Below, in pieces: positions 53,999 to 62,829 of a DNA stretch of 64,000 bases. Under the pieces are notes generated by a model. The model was given only the letters and a program-made list of their open reading frames with translations. It was not told the origin of the DNA and did no database searches. The first letter of the stretch is position 1. Every line of letters begins with the position of its first letter. The translations under genes were made by a program, and so were the position numbers. Where the stretch lies: NCBI GenBank assembly GCA_050297535.1, contig JBNKSV010000006.1, positions 18,589 through 82,588 of the forward strand, read 5' to 3'. The stretch comes from JAAGZL01 sp050297535 (GTDB lineage Bacteria; Pseudomonadota; Gammaproteobacteria; Chromatiales; Chromatiaceae).

Positions 53999-54856
53999 CT
54001 AATTAATATCAGCATAAACCTGATGATTATCAATCAGCCGCGCCTTTCCCAGATATGCCGCCGCCATAATTACTAGACCCTGATCAACAGCCCCTGGTTC
54101 CGCCAAATCATCCGCCCTACGTATTGAGTAATAATCTGGTCTGAACCCTACCTTCTCAAGGGCTTGGTCGGCCTCTTTCTCAAGTTTAGCGAAATTTCTC
54201 TCTCCTGATTCGAGCGCCTCCGCCGTTGCCAATATGACTCGACGCAGCCCTGGGGCCTGAGCGCGCTCCTGTGCCGTCAGATAGCCATTACGTGAACTCA
54301 TGGCCAAGCCATCCGCCTCCCTGACGGTGGGAACACCGATTATCTCTACCGGGACGCACAGATCATCCACCATCAGCCGGATGACCATGAGTTGCTGATA
54401 ATCCTTCTGACCAAACAGGGCCACATCCGGCTGCACCATGTTGAACAGCTTACAAACCACAGTAGCCACGCCCACAAAGTGACCGGGACGCGATGCACCG
54501 CACAGGATATCTGAAATCCCAGGCACCTCTATCTTGGTCTGGAACTCCTGCGGACGGCTATAGACCTCCTCCACGGAGGGGGCGAACAACAGATCGGCAC
54601 CAACCTCTGTCAGGGCATCAGAGTCCTGTTGCATAGTCCTGGGGTAACTGGCGAAGTCCTCCCCAGCCCCAAACTGCAGAGGATTAACGAATATGGTCAC
54701 CACCACCCGGTCGGCAAGCTCTCTGGCCTGGCGCACCAGGCTAAGGTGCCCAGCGTGCAGGTTGCCCATGGTCGGCACCAGGGCGATACGTTCCCCGGCC
54801 ATACGCCACGCTCTGACCTGTTCACGCAGATCAATGATGGTGGTGAGCGTGATCAT
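53999..54856 (-). CDS. panC: Pantothenate synthetase
   Basis: The 285-residue enzyme joins pantoate and beta-alanine using ATP. The nucleotide-binding HIGH-type motif is in PTMGNLHAGHLSLV (about 30-43), VVTIFVNPLQF follows, then DVALFGQKDYQQL and the KMSKS-like SSRNGYL. Its ATG overlaps the panB stop by four bases, so translation is coupled. Confidence 0.97.
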   Translation of the reverse strand: MITLTTIIDLREQVRAWRMAGERIALVPTMGNLHAGHLSLVRQARELADRVVVTIFVNPLQFGAGEDFASYPRTMQQDSDALTEVGADLLFAPSVEEVYSRPQEFQTKIEVPGISDILCGASRPGHFVGVATVVCKLFNMVQPDVALFGQKDYQQLMVIRLMVDDLCVPVEIIGVPTVREADGLAMSSRNGYLTAQERAQAPGLRRVILATAEALESGERNFAKLEKEADQALEKVGFRPDYYSIRRADDLAEPGAVDQGLVIMAAAYLGKARLIDNHQVYADIN

Positions 54857-55650
54857 TTATAGCTCTCGTCCAAGCTGGGATAGCTCCCGTCCTTGACCGC
54901 CTTCACATACGCCTCCAGGGCCCCTTTTACCGTACCGGCCTGGGGCAGAAAGTTACGACTGAACTTGGGGAGATAATCCGTGCTGACCCCTATCATGTCG
55001 TAGAGAACCAGCACCTGGCCGTCTGTATCCGCCCCTGCCCCGATGCCGATCACCGGGATATCCAGGGCTTTGGTGATATCTGCGGCCAGTCCCCTGGGGA
55101 TACACTCCAGCACCAACATCTGGGCGCCTGCATCCTGTAAGGCCAGAGCATCTTCCTGCATGTTGCGAGCCGAACCTGCATCCTTACCCTGTACCCTGTA
55201 CCCGCCAAGTTTATGTACCGACTGTGGAGTCAGGCCCAGATGGGCGCATACCGGTATGCCATGACCGGTCAGGGTTCGCACCGTGTCCAATTGGATAGAT
55301 CCGCCCTCCAGTTTAACCATTTGAGCCCCGCCCTCTTTCATCAGACGACCAGCATTCTCCAGGGCCTGCGGGATAGTGCTGTAACTCATAAATGGCATAT
55401 CGGATATGAGAAAAGACTTGGTGCGCGCCCGGGAGACATTTTTACTGTGGTACACAATATCATCCACCGTCACTGGCAGGGTGCTATCCTGCCCCTGGAT
55501 CACCATGCCGAGCGAGTCCCCCACCAATATCACCTCCACCCCGGCCTCTTCTATCAGCCTGGTGAAGCTGGCGTCGTAGCTGGTCAACACGGCGATCTTC
55601 TCGCCCTGTCGTTTCATTTCATGCAATGAATTTATAGTGATTGCTGGCAT
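54853..55650 (-). CDS. panB: 3-methyl-2-oxobutanoate hydroxymethyltransferase
   Basis: The 265-residue enzyme makes ketopantoate from 2-oxoisovalerate and methylene-tetrahydrofolate. The magnesium-binding core is in VEVILVGDSLGMV, with PFMSY and KLEGG later. Another conserved stretch is GIPVCAHLGLTPQSVHKLGGY. Length is standard. It is 56 bases after the deoxynucleoside kinase gene and overlaps panC. Confidence 0.97.
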   Translation of the reverse strand: MPAITINSLHEMKRQGEKIAVLTSYDASFTRLIEEAGVEVILVGDSLGMVIQGQDSTLPVTVDDIVYHSKNVSRARTKSFLISDMPFMSYSTIPQALENAGRLMKEGGAQMVKLEGGSIQLDTVRTLTGHGIPVCAHLGLTPQSVHKLGGYRVQGKDAGSARNMQEDALALQDAGAQMLVLECIPRGLAADITKALDIPVIGIGAGADTDGQVLVLYDMIGVSTDYLPKFSRNFLPQAGTVKGALEAYVKAVKDGSYPSLDESYK

Positions 55651-55706
55651 GACTGCTCTCCGGCCTGGATAAGGTTCTGTACCTTGAATTGTATAGATAG
55701 GGATAA

Positions 55707-56366
55707 TTAAAGCAGTAGCGGACCAGGATTGAAATAGTGCTTGCCGCTACGCACGTTACAGATCTGTTCCAGGAGCATCTGGTAATCCTCTTCCCGCTCG
55801 ACCGGATTGATCTCCGCGGCGTTGATAATCAAGAGCGGCGATGCAGCATAGTGGTAAAAGAACTCGGCATAGGCATTACCCAGTCTTTGCAAATAATCCA
55901 GACTGAGGTTCATCTCATGCGGCCGGGAGCGTCCCAATACTCGCCGCTGCAACACCTCTGCCGGAGCCTGAAGGTAGACCACAAGGTCTGGAACCGGGGC
56001 CTCCGGATTCAATCTTTCGTAGACCTTGTCATATAGTTCAAGCTCATCCTTATCCAGGTTGAGTTTGGCAAAGATACGATCCTTCTCCAGCATAAAATCC
56101 GCCACCATGGCGGTATGAAACAGATCCCGGTTCCTCAGTTCCTGTAGCTGCTGACTGCGCTGAAACAGAAAGAACAGCTGGGTGGGGAATGCCGCCATCT
56201 TTTTATCTGCATAGAAGCGTTCCAGAAATGGGTTCTCTTCCGGCATCTCCAACATGGTTCCACAGCCAAAACTATCTGCAAGCCGCTTGACCAGACTAGT
56301 CTTGCCTACTCCGATGGGCCCTTCGACCACGACATAGCCAGGTGGCTTCAACTCTGTGTAATTCAT
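55707..56366 (-). CDS. Deoxynucleoside kinase-family protein
   Basis: The 219-residue protein has a P-loop EGPIGVGKTSLVKRLA (about 15-30) and the lid-region GRSRPHEMNLSLDYLQRL. This fits the deoxyadenosine/deoxyguanosine kinase family, which salvages deoxynucleosides. Its place between folK and panB is common in Gammaproteobacteria. The exact nucleoside is not readable from sequence. Its ATG overlaps the folK stop by four bases. Confidence 0.87.
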   Translation of the reverse strand: MNYTELKPPGYVVVEGPIGVGKTSLVKRLADSFGCGTMLEMPEENPFLERFYADKKMAAFPTQLFFLFQRSQQLQELRNRDLFHTAMVADFMLEKDRIFAKLNLDKDELELYDKVYERLNPEAPVPDLVVYLQAPAEVLQRRVLGRSRPHEMNLSLDYLQRLGNAYAEFFYHYAASPLLIINAAEINPVEREEDYQMLLEQICNVRSGKHYFNPGPLLL

Positions 56367-56893
56367 ATTCTTTTTAGTCCATCGGCAGAACAGTCTTTCA
56401 TCAATTCTGATAACGTGCCAAGTCCGGGAATTTCCAGATCAGGGGCAATCTCATACAGTGGATACAAAACAAACGCCCGGTCACGCATGCCTGGATGCGG
56501 CACCCGTAACGCATCCGTATCTATCGTTATCGAACCATATAGTAGCAAATCCAGATCAATGGTTCGCGCCCCCCAACGCCCCTTGCGGACCCGGCCGTGG
56601 GCCGATTCGATGGCCTGCAACTCCGCCAATAGCTCTTCCGGTTCAAGTCTGGTGTCAATCCTGGCCACTGCATTCACATAGTCTGGTTGATCCATCTCAC
56701 CCATAGGCGGATTAAGATATAGGCCCGAACGGCTGACCATGGCGGAACCGGGCAAACCCGCCAACTCAGCAAGCGCCCTGGTAACCTGATCCACCGGGCC
56801 ATCCAGGTTACTTCCCAGCCCTATATACGCGGCAACCATAGCACTATTTCCGGTATCGGGACATTTCCTGTCTGCAACCACATCCATCATCAA
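56363..56893 (-). CDS. folK: 2-amino-4-hydroxy-6-hydroxymethyldihydropteridine diphosphokinase
   Basis: The 176-residue enzyme pyrophosphorylates the pterin for folate synthesis. It has AYIGLGSNLDGP near the N-terminus, YLNPPMG, and the HPPK signature GRWGARTIDLDLLLYG, followed by LRVPHPGMRDRAFVLYPL. An N-terminal extension of about 20 residues precedes the core. It overlaps pcnB and the kinase gene by four bases each. Confidence 0.96.
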   Translation of the reverse strand: MMMDVVADRKCPDTGNSAMVAAYIGLGSNLDGPVDQVTRALAELAGLPGSAMVSRSGLYLNPPMGEMDQPDYVNAVARIDTRLEPEELLAELQAIESAHGRVRKGRWGARTIDLDLLLYGSITIDTDALRVPHPGMRDRAFVLYPLYEIAPDLEIPGLGTLSELMKDCSADGLKRI

Positions 56894-58200
56894 TCTTTAT
56901 CTGAATTACGGTTGCCTGAGGGACGTCTCCGACGACGACGCCTGGGCTTTTTGTCCTTTACCAGCTTGTTGCGCTCCTCGACATTGGCCTCCTGAAACCC
57001 GGTCCACCAGTTGGCCAGTTCCTGATCGGCCTCTCCGGATTCGGCCCGCAACAGCAAAAAATCATATGCCGCCCGGAAACGTGGGTGACTGAGCAAGCGG
57101 TGAGGACGCTTGCCCTCTCTCTGTTCAAATCTATGCTGCAGACACCAGATATCCCGCATCTGCAAGGTAAAACGTTTGGGGATAGATACCGTACGGATCT
57201 GTTTATTCAAGATCTCGGATGCGGCATCCTGCATCGCCGGATGCGGGCTTTCTCCGGACGCTATAATCTTTTCGGCCAGTCTGCGTACCGGCTCCCATAA
57301 CAGCACCGCAAACAGAAATGCCGGTGTAACCGGTTTCTCCTGCTCTATCCTAAGATCGGTGTTTTTGAGGCCATTGGCCACAAATGTGATCGGGAACATG
57401 TTCTCTTCGTGCGACAGACATTCATCGGTAGCTGGAAAGAGGTGGCGGAACAGATCGTAATGCCGCAGCTTCTCAAAGGCTTGCAGCCCGGTGCCATGCA
57501 GAAACAGCTTCAGCACCTCCTCGAACAGTCTGGCAGGAGGGATATCACTCAGCATCCCACCCAGACTAAAGATAGGCTGTTCACAGGCCGGATTGATGCT
57601 AAAACCCAGCTTGGACGCAAATCTCACCGCCCGCAACATCCGCACCGGGTCTTCCCGATAACGCTGTTCCGGATCGCCCAGCAGCCGCAGCACGCAAGAA
57701 TCCAGGTCTCGCATACCATTGACATAATCCACCACCGAGAAATCTTCGATATTGTAATAGAGGGCGTTTACCGTGAAGTCCCGGCGCAGGGCATCCTCCT
57801 CAATGGTGCCGTATACATTGTCCCGCAGCAGCATGCCATTTTCGGTCTCGTGTTCCCCGGAGTTTGCGGTATCCTGCCCAGACCTGAAAGTAGCAACTTC
57901 AATCACCTCCTGGCCAAAATACACATGGGCCAGACGAAACCTGCGTCCTATCAGACGACAGTTACGAAAGACCTTCTTCACCTCTTCCGGATGGGCATCG
58001 GTGGCAATATCAAAATCCTTGGGTTCACGCCCTAGCAGGAGATCGCGCACCCCGCCACCAACAAGATATGCCTGATATCCTGACTTTTTCAGCTTATACA
58101 ATACGTTAAGCGCGCTCTCACTTATATTCGAACGCGAAATATTGTGTTCAGAACGGGTAATAGTGGTTGGAGTTACGATGGTACTATCCCTTAACGTCAT
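56890..58200 (-). CDS. pcnB: Poly(A) polymerase I
   Basis: The 436-residue enzyme adds 3' poly(A) tails that promote RNA decay. The nucleotidyltransferase motif is LVGGGVRDLLLG and DFDIATDA (about 46-70), followed by RRFRLAHVYFG and the RNA-binding domain. The C-terminus is a run of basic residues (KKPRRRRRRRP), typical of PcnB and not of tRNA nucleotidyltransferases. It is the first gene of pcnB-folK-kinase-panB-panC-panD. A long N-terminal extension before ALNVLYKL makes the exact start a little uncertain. Confidence 0.94.
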   Translation of the reverse strand: MTLRDSTIVTPTTITRSEHNISRSNISESALNVLYKLKKSGYQAYLVGGGVRDLLLGREPKDFDIATDAHPEEVKKVFRNCRLIGRRFRLAHVYFGQEVIEVATFRSGQDTANSGEHETENGMLLRDNVYGTIEEDALRRDFTVNALYYNIEDFSVVDYVNGMRDLDSCVLRLLGDPEQRYREDPVRMLRAVRFASKLGFSINPACEQPIFSLGGMLSDIPPARLFEEVLKLFLHGTGLQAFEKLRHYDLFRHLFPATDECLSHEENMFPITFVANGLKNTDLRIEQEKPVTPAFLFAVLLWEPVRRLAEKIIASGESPHPAMQDAASEILNKQIRTVSIPKRFTLQMRDIWCLQHRFEQREGKRPHRLLSHPRFRAAYDFLLLRAESGEADQELANWWTGFQEANVEERNKLVKDKKPRRRRRRRPSGNRNSDKD

Positions 58201-58324
58201 TCAATTTATTCTGGATTTGCATCCGAACGTTGGATCTAAATCGACACATTCTAACGAAAAATAACCATGCTGTATCTTGAGACTAATCCTGGCATGCGTA
58301 TAATACACATCCTCACGCCATTAC

Positions 58325-58400
58325 GCTCCCTTCGTCTAGTGGCCTAGGACGCTGGCCTCTCACGCCGGTAACAGGGGTTCGAGTCCCCTAGGGAGTACCA
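58325..58400 (+). tRNA. tRNA-Glu (anticodon CTC)
   Basis: A 76-base cloverleaf with encoded CCA is present. The acceptor stem pairs GCTCCCT with AGGGAGT (one G-T at the end), the T arm is AGGGG-TTCGAGT-CCCCT, and the anticodon loop CTCTCAC gives CTC, reading GAG. The body is close to E. coli tRNA-Glu, whose anticodon is TTC, so this would be an additional isoacceptor. A terminator follows directly. Confidence 0.96.
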
Positions 58401-58405
58401 ACTAC

Positions 58406-58441
58406 AAAAGGGTCTACCAATTCAACTGGTAGACCCTTTTT
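58406..58441 (+). terminator. Terminator of tRNA-Glu, possibly bidirectional
   Basis: A perfect stem of ten GC/AT pairs, extendable by the A and T runs, joins 58406-58419 with 58427-58440 around a seven-base loop. A T run follows on the plus strand, and T4 on the minus strand, so it may also end the sigma-54 regulator gene transcribed toward it. Confidence 0.9.
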
Positions 58442-58480
58442 TATTATGCAACAGAAAACATCAACAACAGAACCAGATAG

Positions 58481-60388
58481 CTAATTCTCTTTTAGCCTGC
58501 GATACAGCGTTTGTCTGCTGATACCGAGCTGCCGGGCCGCCAGGGATACGTTGCCCCGACACTCCTCCAGAGTTTTGCGAATCACAGACAGGGATAGCTC
58601 CTTCAGGTTTTGCGGCCGAGACTTGGCTGACTCCCGTACTTGCGGTATCTCGGTAAGCTCTTCGACCAGATCTTCTGGTAGGTGCCGCCTCTCTATGCAG
58701 TCTTCATATTCATCCAGCATGGCGCTGGCGGTACGCAACACATTGGCATACTGGCGCAGATTACCTGGCCAGGAGTGCCGATCAAATTGCGCCAAAAGGC
58801 CAGGAGAGAGGCTGACATTGCGATTGGGATTTATGTCATTCAGGATGCGTTCGGACAACACCCGCAGATCACTGCGTTCCCGCAGGGGCGGCAAGTGTAC
58901 GGCAAGGCCGTTGATGCGGTAATAGAGGTCACGACGAAACGCTCCCTTCTCTACCTCATCGCGCAACTTGCGATGGGTAGCACATATCAAATCAAACTCA
59001 ACATCAATCTCTCTGCCACCACCCAGCGGCGTCACCTTGCGCTCCTGTAACACCCGTAACAAGCGGGTCTGCAGCGACAACGGCATATCCCCAATCTCAT
59101 CCAGGAACAGCGTGCCGCCATGGGCCGCGCGCAGACGTCCCAGATAACCCTCGCGCCGCGCCCCGGTAAAGGCCCCGGCACTGTAGCCGAACAGTTCGGC
59201 CTCGATCAGATTCTCCGGCAAAGCGGAGCAGTTAATAGCGATAAACGGACCCTTGCTGTGTGGGCCACTTTCATGCACAGCACGGGCAAAGTACTCCTTA
59301 CCGACACCGGATTCGCCGTGGATAAGCAGGGGAATCTGCTTGCCCATTATGCGCCGCGCCTTCTCGGCGGCCTTACTCCAAGTTGCATCGCCGCTATCGA
59401 GCGCAGCCAAGGCATCTTTTGGCATTCTGGTGGCATGCGCAACATCAGGCGCATGGATGGACGCTCGCTCCATATGTACCTGGGCAAACAATACCGAACC
59501 ATTGCGCATACGTATCTGCAGCGGTTGTCCCGGATGTCGTCGGTTATGCGACAAGAGTTCATGCAACCTGGACTCAATAGCATGGTTCAAAGGGGTAACA
59601 CCCAGGTCGATTGGGGATATCCGTAGCATGGTAAACCCGGTGCGATTGGCGCCTACGATTATCCCATCCTCCGACAAAGTAACTATACCCTCGGCTACGG
59701 TGCCTATCCCTTCCGGATAGGCGTGCAGACGCAGGCGTATTTGATGCCGCTGATCGGCCATGACCAAGCGGTTTTCGATCATACGCGCCGCCATACCGAC
59801 TAACCCAAGGGTATGGGGATGACGACTGCGGTTGTCACCAGAAACGTCAATAACGCCAAGCAGGGTGCCGTCAGACGCCATGATCGGTGCGGCGGCACAG
59901 GTGAGAAAACCGTTGCGTTCCAGAAAATGCTCCCCCCCGTTTATCTCGACACTCTCCACCTCGGCCAGCGCGGTACCGATGGCGTTGGTGCCGCGATACC
60001 GCTCTTGCCAGGATGCACCAACCGACAGCGCCACCCGCTCAGCCTTGGTCAGAAAATCCACATCGCCCATAGTCTGCATCAGCGTGGCCTGCCGATCTGC
60101 CAGGATGATCATACTGTGGCTGCGGCGCATCTGTTCGTACAGATATTCCATCACCGGTCTGGAATGGGCTAACAAGTCATGATTGCGGGACAGCACCTGG
60201 CGCAGACGGCTGCCGGTAAGATATTCAGATTCAGCCAGTCTGCCAGTCGGCATCAAACCCGCATCCAGACTACGCCTCCAGGAGCGGGCAATACGCTCAT
60301 TGACAACGATATCTGACGGACAGTCACCGTACTCCAATAGGTGCATACGGGCTCTACGCAGGTCTGCTGCGGCTAATGCGGTATTCAT
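58481..60388 (-). CDS. Sigma-54-dependent AcoR-like transcriptional activator
   Basis: The 635-residue regulator has a GAF-type sensor (about 70-200), a PAS-like segment (about 215-300), a AAA+ domain (about 320-555) and a Fis-type helix-turn-helix at the end (NVSLAARQLGISRQTLYRRL). The AAA+ domain has GESGVGKE, the sigma-54 contact GAFTGA and GGTLFLDEIGDMPL. I start it at ATG 60388, which has AGGAG at ideal spacing, rather than 60424. It is divergent from aldB and very likely activates it in response to an alcohol or aldehyde-linked signal. Confidence 0.92.
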   Translation of the reverse strand: MNTALAAADLRRARMHLLEYGDCPSDIVVNERIARSWRRSLDAGLMPTGRLAESEYLTGSRLRQVLSRNHDLLAHSRPVMEYLYEQMRRSHSMIILADRQATLMQTMGDVDFLTKAERVALSVGASWQERYRGTNAIGTALAEVESVEINGGEHFLERNGFLTCAAAPIMASDGTLLGVIDVSGDNRSRHPHTLGLVGMAARMIENRLVMADQRHQIRLRLHAYPEGIGTVAEGIVTLSEDGIIVGANRTGFTMLRISPIDLGVTPLNHAIESRLHELLSHNRRHPGQPLQIRMRNGSVLFAQVHMERASIHAPDVAHATRMPKDALAALDSGDATWSKAAEKARRIMGKQIPLLIHGESGVGKEYFARAVHESGPHSKGPFIAINCSALPENLIEAELFGYSAGAFTGARREGYLGRLRAAHGGTLFLDEIGDMPLSLQTRLLRVLQERKVTPLGGGREIDVEFDLICATHRKLRDEVEKGAFRRDLYYRINGLAVHLPPLRERSDLRVLSERILNDINPNRNVSLSPGLLAQFDRHSWPGNLRQYANVLRTASAMLDEYEDCIERRHLPEDLVEELTEIPQVRESAKSRPQNLKELSLSVIRKTLEECRGNVSLAARQLGISRQTLYRRLKEN

Positions 60389-60495
60389 GTGGTACTCCTC
60401 GAAAAGGGGAATCACCTGGATCATTTATCAGTATTGTAGAGTTATCTAACCGGCGCAACCTTTCCACGGCAATATCCATGCTGACTGTAACATTT

Positions 60496-60603
60496 TGAAA
60501 CAGTTGTTAAATTCTGAAACGTCACAGCTGACCGTTCCATCATCAGATAACACTAATTATTCCTTATAAATCAGCATGTTCACATGCTGGCACACAACTT
60601 GAT
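60496..60603 (+). promoter_or_regulatory. Candidate sigma-54 promoter and upstream activator sites for aldB
   Basis: TGGCAC (60588-60593) and TTGAT (60599-60603) form GG-N10-GA, one base from the sigma-54 -24/-12 consensus. A seven-base inverted repeat (60572-60578 with 60583-60589) abuts it. Further upstream TGAAAC occurs twice (60496-60501 and 60515-60520), 19 bases apart, possibly enhancer half-sites for the divergent activator. The aldB start is 70 bases downstream. Confidence 0.6.
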
Positions 60604-60672
60604 ATTAAGAAGGTAATGACATCGTTTGAACGAGCTAAATGATAAGACCATCAACATAAGAGGATACATACA

Positions 60673-62193
60673 ATGATTTACGGAGCACCAGGCACGGCCG
60701 ACGCCAAGATCAAATACAAAGACAAATACGACAACTTCATTGGAGGCAAGTGGGTCGCCCCGATAAAGGGCGAGTACTTTGATGTCATAAGTCCGGTCAA
60801 CGGCAAAGTCTACACCAGGACATCCCGCTCCAGTGTGGAGGATATTGATCTGGCGCTGGACGCCGCCCATGCCGCTGCAGACGCATGGGGTAAGACCTCA
60901 ATCACCGAACGCTCCAATATCCTGCTCAAGATCGCCGATCGCCTGGAGGAGAATCTTGAGGTCCTGGCATATGCCGAGACTGTGGACAACGGCAAACCCA
61001 TCCGCGAAACCCTGGCCGCCGATGTACCCCTATCCATAGATCATTTCCGCTATTTTGCAGGCGCCCTGCGCGCCCAAGAGGGCAGCATCGGTGATCTGGA
61101 CGAGAACACAGTCGCCTACCACTTCCACGAACCGCTGGGCGTGGTCGGTCAGATCATCCCCTGGAACTTCCCGCTGCTAATGGCGGCCTGGAAACTGGCC
61201 CCGGCCATCGGAGCTGGCAACTGCGTCGTAATGAAACCATCCAACGCCACCCCAATCAGCATCATGATCCTGGTGGAACTGATCGCAGACCTGCTGCCGC
61301 CCGGAGTGCTGAATGTGGTCAACGGTTTCGGACGTGAGGCAGGTATGTCTCTGGCCAACAGCAGCCGTATCGCCAAGATCGCCTTCACCGGCTCCACCAG
61401 CGTCGGCCGTGTCATCGCCCAGGCCGCCGCCAACAACCTGATCCCGGCCACCCTGGAGTTGGGAGGCAAATCACCCAACGTCTTCTTTGAAGACGTGATG
61501 GCGAAGGACGACTCCTTCCTCGACAAGGCCATAGAGGGTTTGGTTTTGTTCGCATTCAATCAGGGTGAGGTCTGTACCTGTCCCAGTCGCGCTTTGATCC
61601 AGGAATCTATCTACGATGCCTTCATGGAACGCGTGCTCAAACGCGTGGCCGCCATCAAACGCGGCAGCCCCCTGGACACCGATACCATGATGGGAGCGCA
61701 GGCCTCACAGGAACAGATGAGCAAGATCCTCTCCTATCTGGATTTGGGCAGGGAGGAAGGCGCAGAGTGCCTGATCGGCGGCGCACAGGAGCACCTGGGA
61801 GGCGATCTGGAAGGCGGTTTCTACATCCAGCCTACCCTATTCAAAGGCCACAACAAGATGCGTATCTTCCAGGAAGAGATCTTCGGCCCGGTCCTGGCAG
61901 TCACCACCTTCAAGGATGAGGCAGAAGCACTGGAGATCGCCAACGACACCATCTACGGCCTCGGCTCTGGAGTTTGGACCAGGAATGGCAACATAGCCTA
62001 TCGCATGGGTCGTGGCATCAAGGCCGGGCGCGTGTGGACCAACTGCTATCACGCCTACCCAGCCCACGCCGCATTTGGTGGTTACAAAGAATCCGGTATC
62101 GGGCGCGAAACCCACAAGATGATGCTGGATCACTATCAGCAAACCAAAAACATTCTGGTCAGTTACAGCGAAAGTAAATTAGGCTTCTTCTAA
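60673..62193 (+). CDS. aldB: AldB-type NAD(P)-dependent aldehyde dehydrogenase
   Basis: The 506-residue enzyme oxidises acetaldehyde and similar aldehydes to acids. It strongly resembles E. coli AldB: YDNFIGGKWVAP near the start, YHFHEPLGVVGQIIPWNFPL, ELGGKSPNVFF, the catalytic region FNQGEVCTCPSRAL (Cys301/Cys303), and a long conserved end with HAAFGGYKESGIGRETHKM. ExaC/AcoD proteins of alcohol or acetoin pathways are in the same group. A sigma-54 promoter and a divergent AcoR-like activator fit that group. Confidence 0.94.
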   Translation: MIYGAPGTADAKIKYKDKYDNFIGGKWVAPIKGEYFDVISPVNGKVYTRTSRSSVEDIDLALDAAHAAADAWGKTSITERSNILLKIADRLEENLEVLAYAETVDNGKPIRETLAADVPLSIDHFRYFAGALRAQEGSIGDLDENTVAYHFHEPLGVVGQIIPWNFPLLMAAWKLAPAIGAGNCVVMKPSNATPISIMILVELIADLLPPGVLNVVNGFGREAGMSLANSSRIAKIAFTGSTSVGRVIAQAAANNLIPATLELGGKSPNVFFEDVMAKDDSFLDKAIEGLVLFAFNQGEVCTCPSRALIQESIYDAFMERVLKRVAAIKRGSPLDTDTMMGAQASQEQMSKILSYLDLGREEGAECLIGGAQEHLGGDLEGGFYIQPTLFKGHNKMRIFQEEIFGPVLAVTTFKDEAEALEIANDTIYGLGSGVWTRNGNIAYRMGRGIKAGRVWTNCYHAYPAHAAFGGYKESGIGRETHKMMLDHYQQTKNILVSYSESKLGFF

Positions 62194-62209
62194 ACCTGGT
62201 TGGCATCCT

Positions 62210-62235
62210 GCGCGGGGCGGACTACCGCCCCGCGC
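62210..62235 (+). terminator. GC-rich hairpin after aldB
   Basis: GCGCGGGGCGG (62210-62220) pairs perfectly with 62225-62235 around a four-base loop. No T run follows, so it may be a partial terminator or an mRNA-stabilising hairpin between aldB and the DUF779 gene. Confidence 0.6.
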
Positions 62236-62260
62236 TCTATTGGACAAGATGAACTACTGC

Positions 62261-62300
62261 TCCACCTCTCCCCTTTGGGGAGAGGGTTGGGGTGAGGGGG
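62261..62300. repeat. REP-like dispersed palindromic repeat
   Basis: CCTCTCCCC (62265-62273) pairs with GGGGAGAGG (62277-62285), followed by a GTTGGGGTGAGGGGG arm. This palindrome with a T-GGGGTGAGGG tail is a form seen as a scattered intergenic repeat in many proteobacterial genomes. Only one copy is in this window, so dispersal here is assumed from general knowledge. Confidence 0.6.
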
Positions 62301-62321
62301 CACAACGAAAAGAGGGAAATC

Positions 62322-62729
62322 ATGATAGACAAGGTAATCGCCACAGAAGCGGCATTAGAACTGATCGCGACTTTGAAACGCAAACACGGAGATGGCATCT
62401 TCTTCCACCAATCCGGGGGCTGCTGCGATAACAGTTCGGCCAACTGCTTCCTGCCGGGAGAACTAACCATAGGCCAAAATGACGAATATCTGGGCGATAT
62501 AGGTGGTTGCCCCTTCTACATCAGCAAATCACAGTACGAATACTGGAAGCATACTCAACTCATTATCGATGTCATTGATGGCGGTGGAGACAGCTTCTCG
62601 CTGGAAGGACCGGAGGGCAAGGCATTTCATACCCGTTCCCGAGTATTCAGTGCGGATGAGATGAAAGAGTTGGGGTTAGATATAAGCGACATAACACCAC
62701 CTGCATGCCAAATCGAAAAACCTAAGTAA
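62322..62729 (+). CDS. DUF779 family protein, aldehyde dehydrogenase companion
   Basis: The 135-residue protein matches DUF779, with GIFFHQSGGCCDNSSANCF (about 26-44) and GGCPFYISKSQYEYWKHTQL. Several conserved cysteines suggest metal binding, which is not shown. DUF779 genes commonly follow AcoD/ExaC-type aldehyde dehydrogenases, as here. The start ATG 62322 has GGGAAA upstream and follows the REP-like repeat. Confidence 0.88.
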   Translation: MIDKVIATEAALELIATLKRKHGDGIFFHQSGGCCDNSSANCFLPGELTIGQNDEYLGDIGGCPFYISKSQYEYWKHTQLIIDVIDGGGDSFSLEGPEGKAFHTRSRVFSADEMKELGLDISDITPPACQIEKPK

Positions 62730-62829
62730 CATCACCCCATGCCTACAGCACCTGGACCTGCAACCTCGCGGTCCTGCTCTTGCGGATAACACAACAACCA
62801 ATCACCGCTGTACCGTTTTCCTTTTTTCC

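Noticed and set aside
57409..58035. A 208-codon plus-strand frame
   Set aside because: Antisense to pcnB, with no domain or ribosome-binding site. The minus-strand frame has all the PcnB motifs.
59120..59720. Plus-strand frames within the sigma-54 activator gene
   Set aside because: Antisense to the AAA+ and sensor regions of the regulator, no domain recognised.
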